DNA of 64,000 bases from Mesorhizobium sp. ES1-4. Lineage in GTDB: Bacteria > Pseudomonadota > Alphaproteobacteria > Rhizobiales > Rhizobiaceae. Of this stretch, positions 37,187-46,414 are shown piece after piece; the first letter of the stretch is position 1; every line of letters starts with the position of its first letter. Below the pieces are notes generated by a model, which did no database searches, was not told the DNA's origin, and saw only the letters and a program-made list of their open reading frames with translations. Both the position numbers and the translations under genes were made by a program. Location: positions 62,001 to 126,000 of the forward strand of contig NZ_JAIUGV010000010.1 of the NCBI RefSeq assembly GCF_020164745.1, written 5' to 3'.

Positions 37187-37215
37187 CATTAGCCCAACGG
37201 AAATGAAAATGTCAC
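37187..37215 (-). promoter_or_regulatory. Possible promoter of the minus-strand small RNA
   Basis: On the minus strand GTGACA (37215-37210) and CTAATG (37192-37187) are 17 bases apart, close to the rhizobial CTTGAC-N17-CTATAT pattern. It would start a transcript near 37181 that reaches the terminator at 37060-37032. Confidence 0.35.
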
Positions 37216-37547
37216 GAAGAATTTTGCCTTGAAACGGGCATTCTCGTGCTGCACTGCACAATAGTGTGGCAGGCTTTGCTTTTGAAACGGCCAGTCAGGG
37301 TCGACAGAGCCTTTGCGGCATGTTCGCAATTGACGCGCGCAAAGAATTGGCGGCTCAATCCGAAGAGGTTCGGTGCGTTCCACTGTCGGCGCCGACTGAT
37401 CCGGAAGCGAGGGATTGCGAGGCGGAAGGGGCTGATGTGGCGGGACGGCCGGGTTTCCATTCCGTCATGAAATCGCTATGAAGCCGGGGCAAGCAAGCCT
37501 GCGCCGCGCCGATTCTGGCGTGGCCATTCTCATTCACGGACCAGTCC

Positions 37548-38876
37548 ATGCGTTTGTCGCGCTATTTCCTGCCTATCCTCAAAGAAAATCCGCGCGAGGC
37601 TGAAATCGTCTCGCATCGGCTGATGCTGCGAGCCGGCATGATCCGCCAGCAGGGGCAGGGCAGTTTTTCCTGGCTGCCGCTGGGCAAGCGAGTGCTGGAC
37701 AAGGTGTGCCAGATCATCCGCGAGGAGCAGAACCGCGCCGGTGCGCTGGAGATCCTGATGCCGACCATCCAGTCGGCCGATCTGTGGCGCGAGAGCGGCC
37801 GCTACAACGACTATGGCAAGGAGATGCTGCGCATCAAGGACCGGCAGGACCGCGACATGCTCTACGGTCCGACCAATGAGGAAATGGTCACCGAGATTTT
37901 TCGCGCCTACGTCAAATCCTACAAGGACCTGCCGCTCAACCTCTACCATATCCAGTGGAAGTTCCGTGACGAGGTGCGGCCGCGCTTCGGTGTGATGCGT
38001 TCGCGTGAATTCCTGATGAAGGACGCCTATTCCTTCGATCTCGACTTCGAGGGCGCGAGGGCCGCTTACAACAGGATGTTCGTCTCCTATCTCAGGACCT
38101 TCACCCGCATGGGCCTGCAAGCGATCCCGATGCGGGCCGACACGGGGCCGATCGGCGGCGATCTCAGCCATGAATTCATCATCCTGGCCGATACTGGCGA
38201 GAGCCAGGTCTTCTGCCATCGCGATTATCTGTCGCTTGCCGTGCCCGGCGCGAACACCGACTTCGCCGATGACGGCGAAATCGCCGATATCGTCAAGACG
38301 TGGACAACGCCTTACGCCGCCACCGACGAGATGCATGACGAGGCGGCCTGGGAGAAGGTCCCGACGGGCGACCAGGTGTCGGCGCGCGGCATCGAGGTCG
38401 GGCATATCTTCCATTTCGGCGAGAAATACTCCAAGCCGATGGGTGCGAAGGTGACCGGGCCCGACGGCAAGGATCACTTCGCCTCGGGCGGCTCCTACGG
38501 CATCGGCCCGTCGCGGCTGGTCGCTGCGATCATCGAGGCCAGCCACGACGAGAACGGCATCATCTGGCCGGAAGCGGTGGCGCCGTTCGATATCGGCCTG
38601 ATCAACATGAAGGCGGGCGACGCCGATTGCGACCGCGTCTGCAACGAGCTCAACGCTGCGTTCACCGCCGCCGGCAAGGATGTGCTCTACGACGATACCG
38701 ACCAGCGGCCGGGCGGCAAATTCGCCACCGCCGACCTCATCGGCTTGCCTTGGCAGGTGATCGTGGGACCGCGCAGCGTGGCAGCCGGCGAGATCGAGAT
38801 CAAGAATCGCAAGAGCGGCGAGCGCGTGACGCTGCCGGTCGCCGACGCGAAAAAACGTTTCGGTGCCGCCGCATGA
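37548..38876 (+). CDS. proS: Proline--tRNA ligase (short alphaproteobacterial type)
   Basis: 442 aa class II synthetase. Motif 2-type sequence WKFRDEVRPRFGVMRSREF is near residue 140 and motif 3 lies in GSYGIGPSRLVAAIIE. There is no inserted editing (INS) domain, so it is the short form seen in Rhizobiales. Its stop overlaps the lolC start (ATGA). Confidence 0.96.
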   Translation: MRLSRYFLPILKENPREAEIVSHRLMLRAGMIRQQGQGSFSWLPLGKRVLDKVCQIIREEQNRAGALEILMPTIQSADLWRESGRYNDYGKEMLRIKDRQDRDMLYGPTNEEMVTEIFRAYVKSYKDLPLNLYHIQWKFRDEVRPRFGVMRSREFLMKDAYSFDLDFEGARAAYNRMFVSYLRTFTRMGLQAIPMRADTGPIGGDLSHEFIILADTGESQVFCHRDYLSLAVPGANTDFADDGEIADIVKTWTTPYAATDEMHDEAAWEKVPTGDQVSARGIEVGHIFHFGEKYSKPMGAKVTGPDGKDHFASGGSYGIGPSRLVAAIIEASHDENGIIWPEAVAPFDIGLINMKAGDADCDRVCNELNAAFTAAGKDVLYDDTDQRPGGKFATADLIGLPWQVIVGPRSVAAGEIEIKNRKSGERVTLPVADAKKRFGAAA

Positions 38877-40158
38877 GCGAGGCTGCGGCAGCAAGATCGG
38901 CGAGCGCCGGCCCTTTTTCCATCTTCGAACGCATGGTTGCGTGGCGCTATTTGCGTTCGCGGCGCAAGGAGACGGTGATCTCGGTGATCGCCTCGATCTC
39001 CTTTCTCGGCATCATGCTGGGCGTCGCCACGCTGATCGTGGTGATGGCCGTGATGAACGGGTTCCGCGCCGAGCTTTTGACGCGCATCCTCGGCGTCAAC
39101 GGCCATCTGATCGTGCAGCCGCTCGATTCGCCGCTCGAGGACTATGCCCAGGTCGCCGGCCGCATCAACGGCGTGCCAGGGGTCAAATACGCCATTCCGC
39201 TGATCGATGGCCAGGTGCTGGCGCAAGGCAATGTCGGCGGCGGCACCGGCGCGCTGGTGCGCGGCATCCGGGGTGAAGACCTCGGCAAGATCGCCATCGT
39301 GGCCAAGAACATCAAACAGGGTTCGCTCGACGGCTTCGATACGGGCGAGGGCGTCGCCATCGGCAAGCGCATGGCCGAGAATCTCGGCCTGGCGCTCGGC
39401 GACACCATCACCTTGATCTCGCCCGATGGAGACGTGACGCCGCTCGGCACCACGCCGCGGATGAAAGGCTACAAGATCGCCGCGATCTTCGAAGTCGGCA
39501 TGTCGGAGTATGACAGCTCCATCGTCTACATGCCGTTCTCGGAGGCGCAGCTCTATTTCAATATGGACGGGCGGGCGCAGACGATCGAGATCTATGTCGA
39601 CAATCCCGACGATGTCGACGCGCTGAAGCCCAAGGTGGAAGAGGCGGCGCAACGCCCCATCGACCTCGTCGACTGGCGTCAGCGCAACGAGACATTCTTT
39701 TCCGCCTTGCAGGTCGAACGCAACGTCATGTTCATGATCCTGACGCTGATCGTGCTGGTGGCCGCGCTCAACATCATTTCCGGACTGATCATGCTGGTGA
39801 AGGACAAGGGGCATGACATCGCCATCCTGCGCACCATGGGCGCCTCGCGCGGCGCCATCCTGCGTATCTTCCTCATGACAGGGGCGGCGATCGGCGTGAC
39901 GGGCACGCTCGCCGGCGTGCTGCTCGGCGTCCTGATCTGCACCAACATCGAATCGATCCGCCAGTTCTTCTCCTGGATGACCGGCAAGGTGCTGTTCAAC
40001 CCGGAGCTCTATTTTCTCAGCCAGTTGCCGGCGAAGATGGATCCGCGCGAGACCACCTATGTCATCATCATGGCGCTGGCGCTGTCCTTCCTGGCAACGG
40101 TGTTTCCGGCATGGCGGGCCGCCCGCCTCGATCCGGTCGAAGCCCTGAGGTACGAGTA

Positions 40159-40159
<1 letters not shown>
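38873..40159 (+). CDS. lolC: Lipoprotein-releasing ABC transporter permease (LolC/E)
   Basis: 428 aa, FtsX-like permease. N-terminal cytoplasmic start with RMVAWRYLRSRRKE and a first membrane helix, a periplasmic domain (residues about 60-270), then three C-terminal helices and the ending WRAARLDPVEALRYE typical of LolC/E. One LolC/E protein probably forms a homodimer. Coupled to proS upstream and lolD downstream. Confidence 0.93.
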
Positions 40160-40839
<680 letters not shown>

Positions 40840-41000
40840 GCTGTGCACCACGTGTTGCCTGCCTGGCCTGAAGCTCGACACATGCGGATTTCGCGAGCGC
40901 TCGACGCCCGCCCTTCCTGCCTGTGGATAGACTTCTGGTTGTCAACCTTTTCTTAACCCTGCCGATCTGATCGCCTGGAGATTCCGGCTGCGGCCGGATT

Positions 41001-41014
41001 CTGTTCGTTGACAT
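41001..41014 (+). repeat. Left 14-bp direct repeat flanking the island
   Basis: CTGTTCGTTGACAT, identical to 48602-48615 in the same orientation and exactly adjacent to the left inverted repeat. It reads as a target-site duplication or attachment core. Confidence 0.8.
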
Positions 41015-41068
41015 GGGGTATGGAGATCAGTCGGGAAATTAGCACGGTTAATGAACGGTTAACTGGCG
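41015..41068 (+). repeat. Left terminal inverted repeat of the island
   Basis: GGGGTATGGAGAT, then GTCG, then GAAATTAGCACGGTTA. Mates in inverted orientation with 48548-48601. The match is strong for 36 bases and patchy afterwards. Confidence 0.8.
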
Positions 41069-41221
41069 GCCCAGCCCTCGGCGATCTACGGGGGCTGCGG
41101 TTTCGGCCGGCGACAAGGTCAAGATCGTCACCGACAAGTAAGTCAGCGTACAGTCGGGTGCGGAATAATCAGTTTCGACACGGCCTGTTCGGATGGTGCG
41201 GCCATGATGTCGCTGCCGCCA

Positions 41222-43180
41222 TCAGCCATTGCCGCGACTGCTAGTGTTGTGGTCAGGGTCGCCGCCATTGCCGCGCCAGAAAATTGGTCCGGTTTCGCCT
41301 GGCACGATCGGAGCCTCTGGCTTGGCGATCTTCGGCGGCGGAGCTTTTGGCACAGGTGTACGGATCTCCTTTATTTTCGTGATGACTTTTGTCACCACCT
41401 TGGGCGTGCACGCCGCGACCGTCAGCGTGCTTCGCCTGGGCGAAAGACCGAGAATGCCCATCGAATAAGCCTCTTGCCGCTCGATGCCGGCCCTGAGGAA
41501 AGCCAAGGCACGGGCCGCATCGGCGGGGACGCCATTGCGGCCTTCCTTGAAGATCATCGCGAGATCATTCATGGCGTTGATATGCCCCATCGCTGCTGCC
41601 TTGAGCATGAGGTCAAGCCCTTTGCCGGTATCGCGCTGGACGCCGACGCCATTGAACAGGGCCTTTCCCCACGCGCTCATGGCGTAGGGGTCGCCGCTGT
41701 CGGACGCTTGCGAATAGAAACCATTACCTCGCGTGGCATCCACGGGGATCCCTATTCCCGAGGAGGCGAGGTAGCCGAGTTCGTAGACGGCGCGGACGTG
41801 TCCCTTGTCGGACGCTTCCTGGATGGCCTTCCCAGCCTCGTCGATGTTGCCGGCGACCAACAGCGCCCGCCCGAGTTCGTAGCGGAAGCGGGCGACATCG
41901 GGATAGGCTTTCACCGCCGCCTCGCAGGCCCCGACCGCGCCGTCTGCGATCTCGTTCGGCAACCGGCCGGGGACGACGCCTTGCAGGTCGAGCGGCTCGC
42001 CGGCGGACTGGTCGCAGGGGTCGACGCTCGGCGACAGCTTCATCTTAGCCCGTTTCGACGTGTTGCCGGCGCGGATCTGAAAGTCAATCTCGACGGGAGC
42101 CGCCGAGCCGATCTGCGGCTCGTAGCGCAATTGGTCGACTTCAGCGGCCATCAGGCTCGACTGCGGCGACAGGACGCGATCCGGCAGGGACAACGTTCCA
42201 GCTGCCGGATAGCCGGCGAGTTTGAGGCTGATCGAGACATCCTTGGCCGGAAAATCCAGCTTCAGCGCAACCGGACCGACGCCGACCGGGACGCTGATGT
42301 CGCGATTTTCGATAGCTTCGGCGGCGGTGGCGACCTGGATCCCGCGCTCCGCCACCTGCTGGTTTTGCTGGACCTCGGGCGCCGGCAGCGCCGGCTGCCC
42401 CGCCGCGCGCATCAGCACGACATCGTCGATCAGCGAGGAATTCTCCCACGGAACCTGCCTGCCATTGGTCGCCTTGACCACATCGCGGCGCACGGCGGCC
42501 ATGACGGCGCGGATTTCCTGGTTCGGCGCCAGCGCGCGGCGGGAAAAGGCGGATGAGAAGGGGCTGAGATTGCCGGACCCGTCATAAGCGACAGCGTCGG
42601 GCCCGGTGGCAAAGGCAATCAGCGCATTCTGCGAGCCTGTTACCTGCGCGAGCCCGGTGCCGCCGGAGACGATCAATTGGTCGCGCAGCCAGTAGTCCTT
42701 GCGCGGGAACGGATTGTTGCGGCAGGCATCGAGGATGATCACCTGGATCTTCGACTTCGCGCGCAATTGCTGCAGCACGTCGTCAAGCCTGATTGTCTGG
42801 ACCTCCATGTCGGCCGCATCCTTCAACGACGCGTCGACCGGGATCAGGAAATTCTCGCCCCCGATCTGAAAGCCGTGGCCGGAATAATAGACGACGGCGA
42901 GATCGGCGCCGTCCGCCGCCGAGAGGTAGTTGCGGAACTGCTCCTCGAACTGCAGCTTCGTGAGATCCTTGGCAACGAACACGTCGAAGCCGGCCTGCCG
43001 GAACGTGTTCGAAACGTCCTCAGCGTCCTTGTCCGGATTCTTGAGCGTCGGAATTTCCCGGTACTGCGAATTGCCGATCACGAGCGCAACCCGTCGATCG
43101 GCGCGAGCGTCGAACGCCGAGAGGCTCATGAGGATGAAGACAGCAAGGAACGCGTAGCGTTTCAGCATGGCAAAACCCAT
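41222..43180 (-). CDS. Secreted caspase-like (C14) protease with Sel1 repeats
   Basis: 652 aa from ATG at 43180 (an ATG at 43168 is the alternative; both leave a signal peptide around LKRYAFLAVFILMSLS, cut after ARA). Caspase domain at about residues 30-260 with catalytic His in VVYYSGHGFQIGG and Cys in VIILDACRNNPFP. A middle beta-rich region follows, then three or four Sel1/TPR-like repeats (about 430-570) and a Lys/Pro-rich tail (KAPPPKIAKPEAP). Base composition is like the core chromosome. Similar proteins occur in Mesorhizobium; the export signal argues against a classic intracellular defence effector. Sits just inside the left inverted repeat. Confidence 0.88.
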   Translation of the reverse strand: MGFAMLKRYAFLAVFILMSLSAFDARADRRVALVIGNSQYREIPTLKNPDKDAEDVSNTFRQAGFDVFVAKDLTKLQFEEQFRNYLSAADGADLAVVYYSGHGFQIGGENFLIPVDASLKDAADMEVQTIRLDDVLQQLRAKSKIQVIILDACRNNPFPRKDYWLRDQLIVSGGTGLAQVTGSQNALIAFATGPDAVAYDGSGNLSPFSSAFSRRALAPNQEIRAVMAAVRRDVVKATNGRQVPWENSSLIDDVVLMRAAGQPALPAPEVQQNQQVAERGIQVATAAEAIENRDISVPVGVGPVALKLDFPAKDVSISLKLAGYPAAGTLSLPDRVLSPQSSLMAAEVDQLRYEPQIGSAAPVEIDFQIRAGNTSKRAKMKLSPSVDPCDQSAGEPLDLQGVVPGRLPNEIADGAVGACEAAVKAYPDVARFRYELGRALLVAGNIDEAGKAIQEASDKGHVRAVYELGYLASSGIGIPVDATRGNGFYSQASDSGDPYAMSAWGKALFNGVGVQRDTGKGLDLMLKAAAMGHINAMNDLAMIFKEGRNGVPADAARALAFLRAGIERQEAYSMGILGLSPRRSTLTVAACTPKVVTKVITKIKEIRTPVPKAPPPKIAKPEAPIVPGETGPIFWRGNGGDPDHNTSSRGNG

Positions 43181-43784
43181 CCTTATTATGGTCTGGTTGC
43201 CTAAACCGACATCCACCGGATGACCGGCTCTTCGGGGCAAGATTGACGCCAGGAGCGGGCATTGGCAAGCCCGAACCCCGCCGTGAGCGGCCAGATAGGC
43301 CGGAGGGTGGTAAAATCGAAAGGCGACGCCCGCCAGTTAGGTCGGGATTGAACAGAGCTTGGATCACCCAACCCAATTGCAAGATGCCCGAAATTTCACG
43401 AACCGCGTCCTTGCTAATAAGCCCAGCAATGTTGCAAGCCATTTGCGGATTTAGCCGGACAATCCCGCCTAGTCGGAGAGTAAAATCGCCGATTTCAAAA
43501 GCGGTGCTGCGCAGGAATTCGAACCTTCAAATCGACCGCCGCTCGCTCCAGCTCGATAAGGTCGCAGAGAAATGAATTTCGGCCGTCCTCAAGCTCATGC
43601 AAAATGCCAGTTCGGGGGTCAAAACCGTCGGCAAGGCACCTCACAAGCAATTCGCTTTCCTTTGACGCGATAGCCCTAATTCAGGATGGCATTAATCGGG
43701 TGCGTTGCTTTGGAATTTCCCGTGGTCGTCACCATGGAGGAACGCTGGTCATAGCCGCCCCACACCGGGGAAAAGATCGATCCA
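43181..43784. other. 604-base gap between the caspase-like gene and the HTH gene
   Basis: Open frames here are short and not protein-like. A segment near 43510-43530 resembles the T-arm of a tRNA on the minus strand but does not fold. It should hold the promoters of the two divergent genes; none could be fixed. Confidence 0.4.
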
Positions 43785-44210
43785 ATGCGGTTGAAAACCT
43801 ACCACAAGGCTATTGCCCGATATCACCTCCATCCCGAAGCGAAGTTCGCCAATGCCGATTTCCACGATTCTGGCACGACCGAACGACAGCACGTCGAAGC
43901 CTTGCTCCCATCCTACATCGGTAAGGAGAGCAATGCTTTGGAGGAGCAATATTTTACAGGCTACGACAAAGACGCTCTGTTGGAGCTCGGCATCGGTGAT
44001 GCCACGACATTGGAGAAAATCTTCGCCGCCCTGACGGAGGACATCAGCGTGCGCAAGCTCGCTAGGAAAATTGGCATGAGCGCGGCAACCCTGGCCAAAG
44101 CTAAGGGTCAAGGAATGGACGCGATTTCCAGAGGGGCAAGGAAAATCCTGGAAGCGAAACTGGCAGGACGCCCGAAGACGCCGCAAGCGGCCATAGTCCG
44201 ACGCGGCTGA
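43785..44210 (+). CDS. Hypothetical protein with a C-terminal helix-turn-helix-like segment
   Basis: 141 aa, not recognised. Starts MRLKTYHKAIARYHLH. The C-terminal part VRKLARKIGMSAATLAKAKG has the spacing of a helix-turn-helix and is followed by a basic tail (GRPKTPQAAIVRRG). Convergent with the Septu-like pair, 41 bases from ptuB-like. It could be a regulator of the island, but nothing proves this. Confidence 0.55.
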   Translation: MRLKTYHKAIARYHLHPEAKFANADFHDSGTTERQHVEALLPSYIGKESNALEEQYFTGYDKDALLELGIGDATTLEKIFAALTEDISVRKLARKIGMSAATLAKAKGQGMDAISRGARKILEAKLAGRPKTPQAAIVRRG

Positions 44211-44251
44211 ATCCGTTAAGCCTCATCGGTCCGTGACGCAAGCAAAAAGCA

Positions 44252-44920
44252 TCATGCAGTAATCTCCTCCGGTAAATGCCCTTTGATTTGGTGAACAAAG
44301 GCCCGGGCCATGGCCGCATAAGGCGCTCCTGGGGCAATATCGTTGGCCACAAGATTCTGATACATGGCTTTTCGCGCCGGTAAAGGCAGGTCCGGACGAA
44401 AAATCATCTCTGCCACGATCGCTAGACTTTCAAGCTTCTCCTTGCGCCGTTCCATCAACTCCCCCCTGTTTAGGTCAAGTATGCTTCGGCTGCATATCCC
44501 CTTTTCGGTGCCTTTTGAAAGCACCAATGGCCCGGTGAAGGCTAGGTGCTCATCTGGATTATCAACATATGGATCGATGATGTGCGATGCGTTCGGATCG
44601 CGATTTGATTTGTTTTGGTTACAAATCTCACAAGCAAGTGTTAAGTTAGCCCATTCTAAAATTTTCGTGAGATCAAGCGATTTTGGCATGATGTGCTCAA
44701 CATCGCCGTGATGGATGTGTAATAGCTTACTCTCGCAGTAAGCGCACTTTCCTGATGTTTCATCAACCAAGGCAGATTTAATCTGCGGGTGACGATATCG
44801 AGTTTTTTCAGCGTCGGTAGGATTTCCACCTGCCGCAACTTTACTTAGTAAGATATTGGTCCATGTGTTACCATTCGCCTCCAAAATGGGAGGCCTGTTC
44901 GCCTTCTGAAGTTTAATCAT
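44252..44920 (-). CDS. ptuB: HNH endonuclease, PtuB-like (Septu defence)
   Basis: 222 aa. Zinc-finger HNH nuclease: KCAYCESKLLHIHHGDVEHIMPKS gives CxxC and the catalytic His, then WANLTLACEICNQNKSNR gives the Asn and second CxxC. This is the layout of TIGR02646-type and Septu PtuB proteins. The ATG lies inside the last codons of the ATPase gene (8-base overlap), so the two are coupled. Expected to cut nucleic acid when released or activated by the ATPase. The symbol is by similarity of architecture only. Confidence 0.75.
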   Translation of the reverse strand: MIKLQKANRPPILEANGNTWTNILLSKVAAGGNPTDAEKTRYRHPQIKSALVDETSGKCAYCESKLLHIHHGDVEHIMPKSLDLTKILEWANLTLACEICNQNKSNRDPNASHIIDPYVDNPDEHLAFTGPLVLSKGTEKGICSRSILDLNRGELMERRKEKLESLAIVAEMIFRPDLPLPARKAMYQNLVANDIAPGAPYAAMARAFVHQIKGHLPEEITA

Positions 44921-46172
44921 GCTTGCTGACGATGTGTTTCAGTGCGTCTGGGTAGAACTCGCCGAGTCCGGCGTTATCAAGCCTTCCCCGAAGATCGCCT
45001 AGGTTTTCAGCCGTTAAAGCGTTTAACTCAAAGTCGGCGGCAATTGCCTTCACTTCGGTCTCGGCCCATTCTGGCAACGTAACGGGAACTCCCAGCACAT
45101 CTCTGAGAATTTCGCTCGCCGTCCCGGCCTTGTTTGCATTGTCAAGTCGCAAGGAGTGGACGGAGTTTCTGGCGCCGCCATCAGCAGATTCTTGAGAAAC
45201 ACTGTGCCTTAGCACATAGACATGCGAGTCCTTCACAGAAGATACTATAAATGGGCTATGGGTTGCGACTACAAACTGCGTGCTCGGAAATGATTCAACC
45301 AAACTCGACAGGATGTTTCTTTGCATTGTTGGGTGAAGGTGGTTCTCCGGCTCGTCAAGTATAACAACAAAGTCGTCCTTACCTTGCGAATATAAATAAA
45401 TCTGCCATGCCAGATCGATCAGAGACATAATGCCACCTGATGAAGCGTCAATAACGAACTCACCAGAATCTGTCACCAGCACGACGTCTGGGATGCGCAC
45501 GCTTATATCTCTGAAACCGATCGACCGAGGCAGAATGTTACTCAAAACCTGTTTGAAGCCCTCAAAAACACGCAGCACGCGATCATTACGCTGCACGTAC
45601 TCGTTGCCGGGGCCGAACATAGCCATAGAGATAATGGCCTCTTTCATTCGATAAGTTGGACTGAATTGAGTATACGAGTTTTGATAGCGATTCATCGTCT
45701 CGTTAAAATAGAATTGGTACGCCTGCTGTGCGTCTAGGGCATTAGTTGGGATGTTATTTATCTGCTGATAACCGCTGAGTGGGCGGTGAGAGCTTATATT
45801 AACACCTTCTACAGGCTGCTGACTTTCTATCAAAAGGTTATATTGAACGCCCCCGACGGACGGAACTCTCAGCTTTGATGTATGGCCACTCGTATATGTT
45901 AGTTCCCCAATAACTGCCCCATGCGCCTGGGAGTCTTTCTGCAGCAACTCCCAGAGGCCTGAAGAATAGGTGAGATTGCCAGACTTTCCAATTCTCGGCG
46001 TTGCAAGCAGGGTGACGCTCCACCCAAAGTGCTGTGCCAACACGCGCAGCACGGTACTTTTCCCCGCGCCGTTGCCGCCAGTGATTACGGTAAGCCGCCT
46101 GTGAAAGTCGATGTCCAAGTTAGCGAACTGGCGCCAATCGTGGACAATTAACTTATCGAATCGCAGGCTCAT
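44913..46172 (-). CDS. ptuA: AAA/SMC-like ATPase, PtuA-like (Septu defence)
   Basis: 419 aa from ATG at 46172, with a strong AAGGGGGG ribosome-binding site just upstream. Walker A TGGNGAGKSTVLRVLA near residue 33, Walker B FVVILDEPENHLHP at about 270, and the switch histidine in VVATHSPFIVSSVKD. There is no TOPRIM domain after the ATPase, so it is not an OLD nuclease. ATPase followed by an overlapping HNH gene is the hallmark of Septu. The start codon overlaps the stop of a small frame upstream (TGATG). Lower G+C than the flanking core genes. Confidence 0.78.
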   Translation of the reverse strand: MSLRFDKLIVHDWRQFANLDIDFHRRLTVITGGNGAGKSTVLRVLAQHFGWSVTLLATPRIGKSGNLTYSSGLWELLQKDSQAHGAVIGELTYTSGHTSKLRVPSVGGVQYNLLIESQQPVEGVNISSHRPLSGYQQINNIPTNALDAQQAYQFYFNETMNRYQNSYTQFSPTYRMKEAIISMAMFGPGNEYVQRNDRVLRVFEGFKQVLSNILPRSIGFRDISVRIPDVVLVTDSGEFVIDASSGGIMSLIDLAWQIYLYSQGKDDFVVILDEPENHLHPTMQRNILSSLVESFPSTQFVVATHSPFIVSSVKDSHVYVLRHSVSQESADGGARNSVHSLRLDNANKAGTASEILRDVLGVPVTLPEWAETEVKAIAADFELNALTAENLGDLRGRLDNAGLGEFYPDALKHIVSKHD

Positions 46173-46414
46173 CACTCCCCCCTTTTTAGAAACCTAAGTC
46201 GAGAGCGTCGCAACCGCAACCTGATCCCATGCCAGTTGGCCAGCTTGCCCCCAAGCCGCTGTGTATTGAAAATCAAAATTTCGGCGCCGCCGGCACGCAC
46301 CGCATAGCCGCCGCCTTTACGTCGGCGATCAAGTGCGCGGAATGGGTCGGTCGGCCCTATCTCGTCATTTGCAAATTTGTCGTGATAGTGTGTGCCTAAA
46401 AGTAGGCGGAGCAT
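46172..46414 (-). CDS. Possible small basic protein heading the Septu-like operon
   Basis: 80 aa, starting MLRLLLGTHYHDKFANDEIG and ending in an Arg-rich tail (RLRLRRSRLRFLKRGE). Its stop codon overlaps the ATPase start, which suggests coupling. Against it: the start overlaps the start of the TPR-trypsin gene on the other strand by about 20 bases, leaving little room for promoters. No family recognised. Confidence 0.35.
   Translation of the reverse strand: MLRLLLGTHYHDKFANDEIGPTDPFRALDRRRKGGGYAVRAGGAEILIFNTQRLGGKLANWHGIRLRLRRSRLRFLKRGE

Larger units (their letters stand above)
36895..37547. other. 653-base gap between the DUF1467 gene and proS
   Basis: No plus-strand frame here has protein-like sequence. 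A GCTCCG/CGGAGC hairpin lies near 36912-36930. On the minus strand a promoter-like pair and a strong intrinsic terminator bracket about 150 bases (see separate entries). The stretch 37220-37547 shows nothing further that could be identified, apart from containing the proS promoter by position. Confidence 0.5.
40840..41221. other. Gap after lolD containing the left end of the island
   Basis: 40840-41000 shows no gene. 41001-41014 is the left direct repeat and 41015-41068 the left inverted repeat. From 41055 to 41141 a short frame ends in SAGDKVKIVTDK and a stop, which looks like the tail of a lost gene. The rest to 41221 shows nothing recognisable. Confidence 0.5.

Noticed and set aside
43505..43535. 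tRNA-like T-arm on the minus strand (GGTTCGAATTCCTGC)
   Set aside because: The T stem does not pair properly and no D arm or anticodon arm could be found upstream, so it was not called as a tRNA or a certain tRNA fragment.
43243..43575. 110-codon plus-strand frame between the caspase-like and HTH genes
   Set aside because: No ribosome-binding site, no protein-like composition, and it overlaps the probable promoter of the caspase-like gene.
44913..46172. OLD-family nuclease or retron-associated ATPase
   Set aside because: No TOPRIM domain follows the ATPase and no reverse transcriptase or msr/msd-like region is nearby; the two-gene Septu layout fits best.
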